Assembly (NCBI RefSeq): GCF_029625215.1
Contig: NZ_CP121197.1
Location: forward strand, 3,286,001 to 3,350,000
Length of the DNA stretch: 64,000 bases
Reading direction: 5' to 3'
Source: Aurantibacillus circumpalustris
GTDB lineage: Bacteria > Bacteroidota > Bacteroidia > B-17B0 > Aurantibacillaceae
Below the pieces are notes generated by a model, which was given only the letters and a program-made list of their open reading frames with translations, was not told the origin of the DNA and did not search any database. Each line of letters opens with the position of its first letter. The first letter of the stretch is position 1. Of the stretch, positions 24,096 through 32,800 are shown in pieces. Made by a program: the position numbers and the translations under genes.

Positions 24096-27000
24096 TTAAA
24101 CGCGGACTCCTATAAGCGCAATGTCATCGACCTGTTCGTTCTCTCCCATCCACTCACTTAAAGTTTTTGATAGAATTTCTTTTTGTTGATGCATTGGTTG
24201 TTGAGAAATAGAAATCAAAAGTACTTTCAATTGTTTGTACATAAACTTCTTTCCTCTTGGTCCACCAAATTGGTCAGGGTAGCCATCAGTTAAAGTGTAA
24301 ATAACATCTCCTTTCTTTATTTCAATGGTATGTTGTGTAAATGAAACTGAATCGTGATCATGTTTACCTACGGGCATTTTGTCTGGAGCAAATTCTAATA
24401 ATTTCTTTTCTCTAACAATCCAAATTGGATTATTAGCTGCTGCGTAAGTAATTTTATTGGCCTTAAAATCAAAACTTACTAAACTACAATCCATTCCATC
24501 TTTGCCACCTTCCGCGCTGCCATCTTTTTTTAAACGATCAATAATAGTTTTACGAGTGTCATTTAAAATATCAGCGGGTTCTGTTAAACCATCTTTAATG
24601 GCCAATTCTAAACCGGTGATGTTTAATAAACTCATAATAGCGCCAGGTACTCCATGTCCAGTGCTATCTGCGGTTACTAGGGCAAACTTGCCATTATTTA
24701 ATTTGGAAGCCCAATAAAAATCGCCACTCACAACATCTTTTGGTTGAAAGAAAACGAAGTAACTGTCGTCAGTTCGAGCAGGCTCGCTGCCTCTTTTCGA
24801 ACCATATCGAGAACTGTCTTCTATACCACTTTCTCTCCCAATAGTTATCGGAAACGCTTCGCTACTTGAAGTGACCCAATTCAAATTCTCATCCAACAAT
24901 TCTTTAGTTGCCATAAAACTACGCTGGATACGTTCTGCGTAATTAATGCTATCGGTAATTTCTTTGTGTTTTTCTTCTACTAAATGTTTTTGTCGTTCAA
25001 CAACAATGTTTTTTTGAACCAATTCTTCTGTTCTTTCTTCAACTGTTTTTTCCAAAATTTCTTTTTCTGCTTTTAATTTACGCTCACGCCATATGATGTA
25101 ATACCAAATAGAACCAACTACAAATAAAATAACCAAAGTCTTAAACCACCAGGTGAGCCACCAGGGTGGGCGAACAACAAAATTAAATTCAAAAGGCTCA
25201 CTCCAAACACCGCTTTGATTCATGGCCTTTATTTTAAAAACATAATCGCCGCTTGGTAAATTGCCATAAGGCGCTTCCGTTCTATCAGTAATTGAATTCC
25301 AATCGGGATCCATGCCTTCTAATTTATATTGGTATTTAATGTGATTGCGGCTTTGCATATGAACGCCAATAAAATTAAAAGTAAGGTTGTTGTTATTGTA
25401 CGGCAAACTTAAATGCTCAGGTAAATTAAACCATTTTGTAAGGCCATCAAACTTTATATCTTTCAATAAAATGCCGTTGGAAAGTAAAGTGTCAGTTGTT
25501 TTGCCATCGATTATATCTCTGCCTGTGCTATCGTTGCTAAATGCATTTAAATTTGCCCAGGCGATTTCCTCTCCAAATAATTTTACGCTTGTGAGGTTAA
25601 CAATTGGTGCGGTTGTATCAATAATACTTCCTTTAGGATCGTAACAGGTTAGTACATCAGTGCCCCACCAAATTCTTCCTTTGCAATCCTGCAAAACAGA
25701 ATTACGCCGACAGTTTAAACCGAGCAAACCATCGTTGTAACCGTAATTATAAAAAAGAGCCTCCTTTATGGGGTTGAATCCTTTTTCTCCCTTTCCTTCC
25801 GAGAAGGCAAGGCTGTGGCTTAACTTGGCCAACTTATTAGCTGTTATTTTACTTAATCCCTTTCGAGTACCAAACCAAATATTTCCTTCAGTATCTTGAA
25901 TCATATTTGCCACCGCATTATTTGACAGGCCTTCTTTCTCTGTAAAATTGATAAAGGATTTCCCATCGTAGCGACAGACCCCGCCATCAGTGCCGAACCA
26001 AAGGTTTCCGGTTTTATCTTCTACAATACTCGAAACAACATTATTGCTCAGGCCTTCTTTCTCCGTAAAATTGGTAAAGGACGGCAAAAGTCCGGTGGGC
26101 TTTTGAGCGAGATTGAGCGCTTGCAAATATTTTGAATCTAATCGACACACGCCCCCGCCACGAGTGCCGAACCAAAGGTTTCCGGTTTTATCTTCTACAA
26201 TACTCAAAACAAAATTATTGCTAAGGCCTTCTTTCTCCGTAAAATTGGTAAAGGATTTCCCATCGTAGCGACAGACCCCATCATAAGTGCCGAACCAAAG
26301 GTTTCCGGTTTTATCTTCTACAATACTATAAACTGCATTATAACTTAGGCCTTCTTTCTCCGTAAAATTGATAAAGGATTTGCCATCGTAGCGACAGACC
26401 CCCCCATAAGTGCCCAACCAAAGGTTTCCGGTTTTATCTTCTACAATACTCAAAACAACATTATTGCTCAGGCCTTCTTTCTCCGTAAAATTGGTAAAGG
26501 ATTTGCCATCATAACAGCATACACCCCCGCCTTCAGTGCCGAACCAAAGGTTTCCGGTTTTATCTTCTACAATACTCAAAACAAAATTATTGCTAAGGCC
26601 TTCTTTCTCCGTAAAATTGATAAAGGATTTGCCATCATAACGGCATACGCCCCCGCCATTAGTGCCGACCCAAAGGTTTCCGGTTTTATCTGCTACAATA
26701 CTATAAACAGAATTATTGCTTAGGCCTTCTTTCTCCGTAAAATTGGTAAAGGATTTAACAAATCTTCCATTTATTTTTTTAAGGTCTTGTTGTGTTCGTT
26801 GAGCAATTTTATCTCCTTTTTCAATAGCCTCAACTCGATTCCCATCATAACGACAGACCCCGCCATTAGTGGCGAACCAAAGGTTTCCGGTTTTATCTTC
26901 TACAATACTATAAACAGAATTATTACTCAAGCCTTCTTTCTCCGTAAAAGTGGTAAAGGATTTGCCATCATAACGGCACACGCCTCCGTCATCAGTGGCG

Positions 27001-27983
27001 AACCAAAGGTTTCCGGTTTTATCTTCTACAATACTATAAACAATATTATCGCTCAGGCCTTCTTTCTCCGTAAAATTGGTAAAGGATTTGCCATCATAAC
27101 GGCACACGCCCCCGCCATCAGTAGCGAACCAAAGGTTTCCGGTTTTATCTTCTACAATACTATAAACAGAATTATTGCTCAGGCCTTCTTTCTCTGTAAA
27201 ATAGGTAAAGGATTTGCCATCATAACGGCACGCGCCCCCGCCACGAGTGCTGAACCAAAGGTTCCCGGTCTTATCTTCTACAATACTATAAACAACATTG
27301 TTGCTCAGGCCTTCTTTCTCCGTAAAATTGACAAAGGATTTGCCATCATAACGGCACACGCCCCCGCCATTAGTGCCGAACCAAAGGTTTCCGGTTTTAT
27401 CTTCTACAATACTCAAAACAACATTATTGCTCAGGCCTTCTTTCTCTGTAAAATAGGTAAAGGATTTGCCATCATAACGGCACACGCCCCCGCCAGTAGT
27501 ACCGAACCAAAGGTTTCCGGTTTTATCTTGCAACATACACCTAACTGCATTGTGCTTTAAACCTTGTAGTGTTTTATAAAACGAAAAATTAGCAGGGTTT
27601 ACATCTTTGGCAGCGGCATCTTTAGCAATTACAACTTTGGGTATGCCTGCGGGTTTTGTTTTGCCAGTGGTTGCAACAGTTTTTGGTAATAAAAAAGTAT
27701 CGGTGCCGGGAGTATTTACTTTGGGTAATCCGGCAATAATAACATTGCCTTCACCAGCTATGTAAACGTTTAAATTTGTTGGGTTTACTTTTGGTGTTCC
27801 TGCTTTTACGGTTATTGGTATTCCGGCCGGAATAGTTTTTGGTTCACTTACGCTGTCTTTTGGTAACACATAGCCGTGGGCTTCCACCACTTTTATGGTA
27901 TGGGTATTACTGTGTTGCTTGTTTTTTTGGTTGCAGGCAAATGCAAATAAAAGAAGTAGCAAGAGGGTTTGGGTTTTCTTCAT
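24096..27983 (-). CDS. two-component-type propeller sensor with SpoIIE/PP2C phosphatase output
   Basis: 1295 residues. N-terminal type II signal with lipobox-like AFAC (Cys17), then a Pro/Lys/Thr-rich linker (residues ~30-130). Residues ~131-785 hold fourteen propeller blades of about 42 residues, the first thirteen nearly identical (FTEKEGLSNN, SIVEDKTGNLWFGT, GGGVCRYDG). Fourteen blades fit two seven-bladed propellers. A Y_Y_Y domain follows (~850-935; YKLEGMDPDWNS and NLPSGDYVF), then one transmembrane helix (~943-965), a coiled coil (~965-1030) and a SpoIIE/PP2C domain (DVVSGDFYW, ALVTADSTGHGVPGA, GMDCSL, LTDGYPDQFGG). It probably senses an extracytoplasmic ligand and dephosphorylates an anti-sigma antagonist in the cytoplasm. 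A lipobox plus an internal membrane helix is unusual. Confidence 0.92.
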   Translation of the reverse strand: MKKTQTLLLLLLFAFACNQKNKQHSNTHTIKVVEAHGYVLPKDSVSEPKTIPAGIPITVKAGTPKVNPTNLNVYIAGEGNVIIAGLPKVNTPGTDTFLLPKTVATTGKTKPAGIPKVVIAKDAAAKDVNPANFSFYKTLQGLKHNAVRCMLQDKTGNLWFGTTGGGVCRYDGKSFTYFTEKEGLSNNVVLSIVEDKTGNLWFGTNGGGVCRYDGKSFVNFTEKEGLSNNVVYSIVEDKTGNLWFSTRGGGACRYDGKSFTYFTEKEGLSNNSVYSIVEDKTGNLWFATDGGGVCRYDGKSFTNFTEKEGLSDNIVYSIVEDKTGNLWFATDDGGVCRYDGKSFTTFTEKEGLSNNSVYSIVEDKTGNLWFATNGGVCRYDGNRVEAIEKGDKIAQRTQQDLKKINGRFVKSFTNFTEKEGLSNNSVYSIVADKTGNLWVGTNGGGVCRYDGKSFINFTEKEGLSNNFVLSIVEDKTGNLWFGTEGGGVCCYDGKSFTNFTEKEGLSNNVVLSIVEDKTGNLWLGTYGGVCRYDGKSFINFTEKEGLSYNAVYSIVEDKTGNLWFGTYDGVCRYDGKSFTNFTEKEGLSNNFVLSIVEDKTGNLWFGTRGGGVCRLDSKYLQALNLAQKPTGLLPSFTNFTEKEGLSNNVVSSIVEDKTGNLWFGTDGGVCRYDGKSFINFTEKEGLSNNAVANMIQDTEGNIWFGTRKGLSKITANKLAKLSHSLAFSEGKGEKGFNPIKEALFYNYGYNDGLLGLNCRRNSVLQDCKGRIWWGTDVLTCYDPKGSIIDTTAPIVNLTSVKLFGEEIAWANLNAFSNDSTGRDIIDGKTTDTLLSNGILLKDIKFDGLTKWFNLPEHLSLPYNNNNLTFNFIGVHMQSRNHIKYQYKLEGMDPDWNSITDRTEAPYGNLPSGDYVFKIKAMNQSGVWSEPFEFNFVVRPPWWLTWWFKTLVILFVVGSIWYYIIWRERKLKAEKEILEKTVEERTEELVQKNIVVERQKHLVEEKHKEITDSINYAERIQRSFMATKELLDENLNWVTSSSEAFPITIGRESGIEDSSRYGSKRGSEPARTDDSYFVFFQPKDVVSGDFYWASKLNNGKFALVTADSTGHGVPGAIMSLLNITGLELAIKDGLTEPADILNDTRKTIIDRLKKDGSAEGGKDGMDCSLVSFDFKANKITYAAANNPIWIVREKKLLEFAPDKMPVGKHDHDSVSFTQHTIEIKKGDVIYTLTDGYPDQFGGPRGKKFMYKQLKVLLISISQQPMHQQKEILSKTLSEWMGENEQVDDIALIGVRV
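25877..27595 (-). repeat. 13 near-identical ~126-bp tandem repeats coding propeller blades
   Basis: Each unit encodes one 42-residue blade, and long stretches are identical at DNA level (for example the segment encoding VEDKTGNLW). Two units carry insertions, of about 27 and 17 residues, encoding unrelated linkers. Such an array can gain or lose blades by recombination and can be misassembled. Confidence 0.9.
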
Positions 27984-28065
27984 ACTTTAAAAATAGAAAA
28001 ATAATAATGTAAAAGAGAATTAATTGTATTCTTTAAAAAACACTTAAATTAGCTTTCAAAATATT

Positions 28066-28827
28066 ATGTTCCATTTGCTCCTCAGAACAATACCCCGCCC
28101 AATTTTAATTTGGTTTAGCCTTGGTTTCAGCAAGGTGGCTCCCCTTCTTTATTATGGCACCCGTTATGAAGACCCTATCAGTGGCAAAACTTACCGTAAA
28201 TTTTTACCCTACGGTTATGGCGGAAGAGCAAAACGAGATAATGTGTTATGTCCAGGAAGCTTGTCATTAGAGCGCCACCGCTTATTGTGGTTATATCTTA
28301 AAGAAAAAACAGACTTCTTTACCAAACCTCATAAAATGCTACACATTGCGCCCGAACAGTGTTTTTACAAATTATTTAAAGCACAAAAAAATCTTGATTA
28401 CACTACCGGAGATTATAACAGTCCGATTGCAGACATACACTTTGATTTGCATGCCGCTCCTTTTGAAGACAATAGTTTTGAGGTGATATTTTGTAATCAT
28501 GTGTTAGAACATGTTGAAGATGCGAATCAATGTATGCGTGAGTTATACCGTATTATGAAACCAGGCGGTTGGGGTGTTTTTCAAGTACCTTTAGACACAC
28601 AGCGTGCAGAGACTTTAGAAGATCCAAGCATTAAATCAGAAGCTGATAGAGAACTCCATTACTGGCAAAAAGATCATGTGCGTTTATTTGGATTGGATTA
28701 CAAGGACAAATTAGCTGCTGCTGGATTTCAAGTTACAGTAGATGGTTTTGTAAACACCTTAGGTGCTGACTTGGTTGACCGATATCGCTTGCCAGCCGGC
28801 GAGATGATTTATTTGTGTAGGAAATAA
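28066..28827 (+). CDS. class I SAM-dependent methyltransferase
   Basis: 253 residues. The N-terminal region (PLLYYGTRYEDPISGKTYRKFLPYGYG) is followed by LHIAPEQCFYKLF in place of the usual glycine-rich motif I, then NHVLEHVEDANQCMRELYRIMKPGGWGVFQVPLD, which is the Methyltransf_11 core with the post-motif EHVED. A C-terminal HVRLFGLDYKDKLAAAGF segment follows. This variant is common next to Bacteroidota cell-envelope genes, and the substrate is unknown. A -7 like TAGCTTTC at 28050 precedes the ATG by 8 nt. Confidence 0.87.
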   Translation: MFHLLLRTIPRPILIWFSLGFSKVAPLLYYGTRYEDPISGKTYRKFLPYGYGGRAKRDNVLCPGSLSLERHRLLWLYLKEKTDFFTKPHKMLHIAPEQCFYKLFKAQKNLDYTTGDYNSPIADIHFDLHAAPFEDNSFEVIFCNHVLEHVEDANQCMRELYRIMKPGGWGVFQVPLDTQRAETLEDPSIKSEADRELHYWQKDHVRLFGLDYKDKLAAAGFQVTVDGFVNTLGADLVDRYRLPAGEMIYLCRK

Positions 28828-28853
28828 TTTTAGATTTTATCCATCCAATGAGA

Positions 28854-29819
28854 TTATTTAACCTTCCTCGCCGCCACCATCATCTCTTCACCAATATTTA
28901 ATTTAGAAAGCGTGTTATAAATAATATTGTGAACAAACACAAACAGCTTTAACTGCCACATGGGTCTGCTTGTAAACTTATTAAAGTACTGCTGACGTTC
29001 CGCCGCATTTATAGTTGTATTTGTTTCCCTTAAATTTTGTTTTTTATTTGTTTTAAATTTTTTAATAAGTGGAAGTAAGGTGTACATAATGAACAACTTT
29101 ATTTCAAACGACGATTTTATCTTAACAAGCTCGTAACCATTATTAGCAAGAATTTGTTTAATGGTATCTTTCCCAAAATAATTCACATGATCTAAACCCA
29201 TCATTTTCCAATTATCTTTATGTCTTTTTGCAAAATAACTGTCAATCTGTGGTACCTGCAGAAACAGATAACCTCCTGGCTTAGTCAATTTCGAACATTT
29301 AGCTAAAAAATCATTGGCTTTATCAATATGTTCCAAAACATCCCACATAGTAATAAGGTCAAATTTCTTCGCCTCGTCCATTTCAAAAAAATCAATATGA
29401 TCAACAGGTAATTTTAAATCATTCACACAGTATAAATAAGGTTGTTCAGAAATCTCAACACCGTAAACATCGTAACCCAATTCTTTTCCTGCCAACATAA
29501 AATGACCCCAGCCAGCGCCAAGATCAAAGAGTTTACCAGACTTAATAAATTTTTGAATGAATTTAAAACGAAGCTTATGCCTTTGAATTTTAATCCAATT
29601 ATTGCCAGCACGCACTGCAGTGGTCACGTCAGAATTTTTATACTGAGTGTATTCAATTTTTTTTCTGTAATAAGGTGGAATAAAATGAAAAGAACAAGAA
29701 TTGCAAGTAACTACAGCAAAATTTTCCTTTTCATACTTTAAAGAAAACTGCTTAGCATCTTTATTTCCACAAACGCTACAACAAATTTCTTCGGCCATAA
29801 AGGCAGGCAAGGCAGACAT
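28854..29819 (-). CDS. zinc-ribbon class I methyltransferase
   Basis: 321 residues. The N-terminal zinc-ribbon has CSVCGNK and CNSCSFHF (residues ~13-43). The SAM domain follows: LFDLGAGWGHFMLAGKELG motif I, VYGVEISEQ motif II, ITMWDVLEHIDKAN and LTKPGGYLFLQVPQ. The C-terminal ~80 residues are basic and helical. This layout is shared with methyltransferases that act on sugars in surface polysaccharide synthesis; the actual substrate is not known. It starts 8 bp after the stop of the giant coiled-coil gene, on the same strand, so the two are probably cotranscribed. MAEEICC at 29798 is an alternative start. Confidence 0.85.
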   Translation of the reverse strand: MSALPAFMAEEICCSVCGNKDAKQFSLKYEKENFAVVTCNSCSFHFIPPYYRKKIEYTQYKNSDVTTAVRAGNNWIKIQRHKLRFKFIQKFIKSGKLFDLGAGWGHFMLAGKELGYDVYGVEISEQPYLYCVNDLKLPVDHIDFFEMDEAKKFDLITMWDVLEHIDKANDFLAKCSKLTKPGGYLFLQVPQIDSYFAKRHKDNWKMMGLDHVNYFGKDTIKQILANNGYELVKIKSSFEIKLFIMYTLLPLIKKFKTNKKQNLRETNTTINAAERQQYFNKFTSRPMWQLKLFVFVHNIIYNTLSKLNIGEEMMVAARKVK

Positions 29820-29827
29820 AAATTTTA

Positions 29828-32800
29828 CTATTTTTTAGTTTCTTGTTCAAACACAATTTCGGTAATCGATGCGCCGTCTCTAAAACAAGCAATACCACCC
29901 CAGTTGAAAATTTTCTTTTCGTAAACATAGGCTACTTGACCTTTTACAAGAACACGTTTAATAATAACAACGCCATCACCAGGTAGCATTTCTTCGGTTA
30001 TGCCCGGAGGATATTTTGCCAACAATAATCTCTGTCTTTCATTAACTTTCTGACTATCATCCGCATTAATATATTTCTCACACTCTATCAATTGCGCCTT
30101 TGCGTAAGCATCGCCACCTTTAAGGAGAAGTGCCTCTTCATAGGCACTTTTGGCATCCAAATACCGTTTCCCGATATAAAACCCGTCTGCTTTTTGAATA
30201 GCATCTTTATATTTTTGCTCAGCCGCACTAATCGTCATGGCTGCCTTGGCTTTAGCAGCTGCTTCTTCGGCAGCTTTCTTTTTCGCTAAAGCATCTGCAT
30301 CTGCTTTTGCTTTCACTTCAGCTTCTATTTTAGCTTTGGCTGCTGCTTCGTCTGCGGCTTTTTTAGCTGCTGCTTCGTCGGCTTGTTTCTTAGCCAATGC
30401 ATCAGCGTCGGCTTTCGCTTTAGCTGCTGTTTCTGCAGCTGCTTTTTCTTTTGCTAATCGTTCTGCTTCTAATTTTGCTTTTGCATCAGCTTCTGCCTTT
30501 GCCTTCGCTGCTGCATCTTCAGCTGCCTTCTTCGCTGCTGCTTCCTCTGCTTGTTTTTTGGCGAGCGCTTCCGCATCTGCTTTCGCTTTTGCCGCTGCGT
30601 CTGCTGCTGCTTTTTCTTTTGCTAGTCTTTCTGCTTCTAATTTTGCTTTTGCATCAGCTTCTGCTTTTGCTTTCGCTGATGCTTCTTCCGCCGCTTTCTT
30701 CGCTGCTGCTTCTTCTGCTTGTTTTTTAGCCAATGCGTCAGCGTCGGCTTTTGCCTTGGCCGCTGCTTCTGCTGCCGCTTTTTCTTTTGCCAGTCTTTCT
30801 GCTTCTAACCTTGCTTTTGCATCAGCCTCTGCTTTTGCTTTCGCTGCTGCATCTTCCGCCGCCTTTTTAGCCGCCGCTTCTTCAGCTTGTTTTTTCGCAA
30901 GGGCGTCTGCATCTGCTTTTGCTTTAGCAGCGGCTTCCGCTGCTGCCCTTTCTTTAGCAAGTCTCTCGGCTTCTAATTTTGCCTTTGCATCGGCTTCTAC
31001 CTTAGCTTTTAGCGCAGCTTCTTCTGCAGCCTTCTTCGCAGCTGCTTCCGCTGCCGCCTTCTGAGCTGCTGCTGCCAATAAAGCAGATTGTTTCGCCGCT
31101 GCTTCTTCTGCTTGTTTTTTGGCGAGCGCTTCCGCATCTGCTTTTGCCTTAGCAGCGGCTTCTGCTGCTGCTTTTTCTTTTGCTAATCGTTCTGCTTCTA
31201 ATCTTGCTTTTGCGTCAGCTTCTGCTTTCGCTTTCGCCGCTGCATCTTCAGCTGCCTTCTTGGCTGCCGCTTCTTCTGCTTGTTTCTTTGCAAGTGCATC
31301 TGCATCTGCTTTTGCCTTAGCTGCCGCTTCTGCTGCTGCCTTTTCTTTTGCTAATCGTTCTGCTTCTAATCTTGCTTTTGCATCAGCCTCTGCCTTCGCT
31401 TTCGCTGCTGCATCTTCTGCCGCCTTCTTCGCTGCTGCTTGCTCGGCTTGTTTCTTAGCTAAAGCTTCTGCGTCGGCTTTCGCCTTGGCCGCTGCCTCTG
31501 CTGCTGCTTTTTCTTTTGCTAATCGTTCTGCTTCTAATCTTGCTTTTGCATCAGCCTCTGCTTTTGCTTTCGCTGCTGCATCCTCCGCCGCCTTCTTCGC
31601 TGCGGCTTCTTCTGCTTGTTTCTTAGCCAATGCTTCTGCCTCTGCTCTGGCTTTTGCCATTGCTTCTGCCTTAGCTCTGGCCGCTGCATCTTCCGCCGCT
31701 TTCTTAGCCGCTGCTTCCTCTGCCTGTTTTTGTGCTAATGCTAGCGCTTCTGCTTTTGCCTTTGCTGCTGCTTCCTCAGCTAATTTCTTTGCTGCTGCTT
31801 CTTCGGCCTGTTTCTTGGCTAATGCCTCTGCTTCCGCTTTTGCTTTTAATGCGGTCTCTTCCGCAGCCTTCTTTGCCGCTGCTTCCGCTTCAGCTCTTGC
31901 TTTGGCTAATGCTTCTGCTTTGGCTTTAGCTGCTGCTTCTTCGGCCTGTTTTTGCGCAATTGCTAATGCTTCTGCCTTCGCTTTAGCATCTGCTTCTGCT
32001 TTTGCCTTCGCTTCCGCTTCCGCTTTTTCTTTTGCTAATCTATCGGCTAATTCTTTTTCTGCTTTCGCTTTCGCAGCTGCTTCATCCGCTGCTTTCTTTG
32101 CTGCTGCTTCCTCAGCTTGCTTTTTGGCTAAGGCCTCTGCATCTGCTTTTGCTTTGGCAGCCGCGTCCGCCGCTGCTTTCTTCGCCGCTGCTTCTTCTGC
32201 TTGTTTTTTAGCTAGCGCTTCCGCCTCCGCCTTCGCTTTTGCTGCTGCTTCCTCAGCTGCTTTTTTTGCTGCTACTTCTGCTTCTGCTCGCGCTTTTGCC
32301 AACGCTTCTGCCTTGGCTTTTGCTGCTGCTTCTTCGGCCTGTTTCTGTGCTAAAGCCGCTGCTTCTGCTTTCGCTTTAGCCTCTGCTTCCGCTTTTGCTT
32401 TGGCTTCCGCTTCCGCTTTTTCTTTTGCTAATCTATCTGCTAATTCTTTTTCTGCTTTCGCCTTCGCAGCTGCTTCATCCGCTGCTTTCTTTGCCGCTGC
32501 TTCCTCAGCTTGTTTTTGTGCTAAGGCTAATGCTTCAGCTTTCGCTTTTGCTGCCGCTTCTTCTGCAGCCTTTTTTGCTGCTAATTCTTCTGCCTGTTTC
32601 TTAGCGAGTGCTTCTGCCTCCGCCTTTGCCTTGGCTGCTGCTTCCTCAGCCGCTTTCTTAGCTGCTGCTTCAGCTTCTGCTCTTGCTTTTGCCAATGCTT
32701 CTGCTTTGGCTTTCGCCGCCGCTTCTTCAGCCTGTTTTTGTGCTAACGCCGCTGCTTCTGCCTTCGCTTTTGCTTCCGCCTCCGCCTTTGCCTTGGCGTC

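Noticed and set aside
26787-27560. 257-codon plus-strand frame opposite the propeller repeats
   Set aside because: It is a shadow of the near-identical blades, periodic only because the real repeat is, with no promoter or domain.
25877-27595. CRISPR-like regular repeat
   Set aside because: The ~126-bp units are contiguous and coding, without spacers, and translate to propeller blades.
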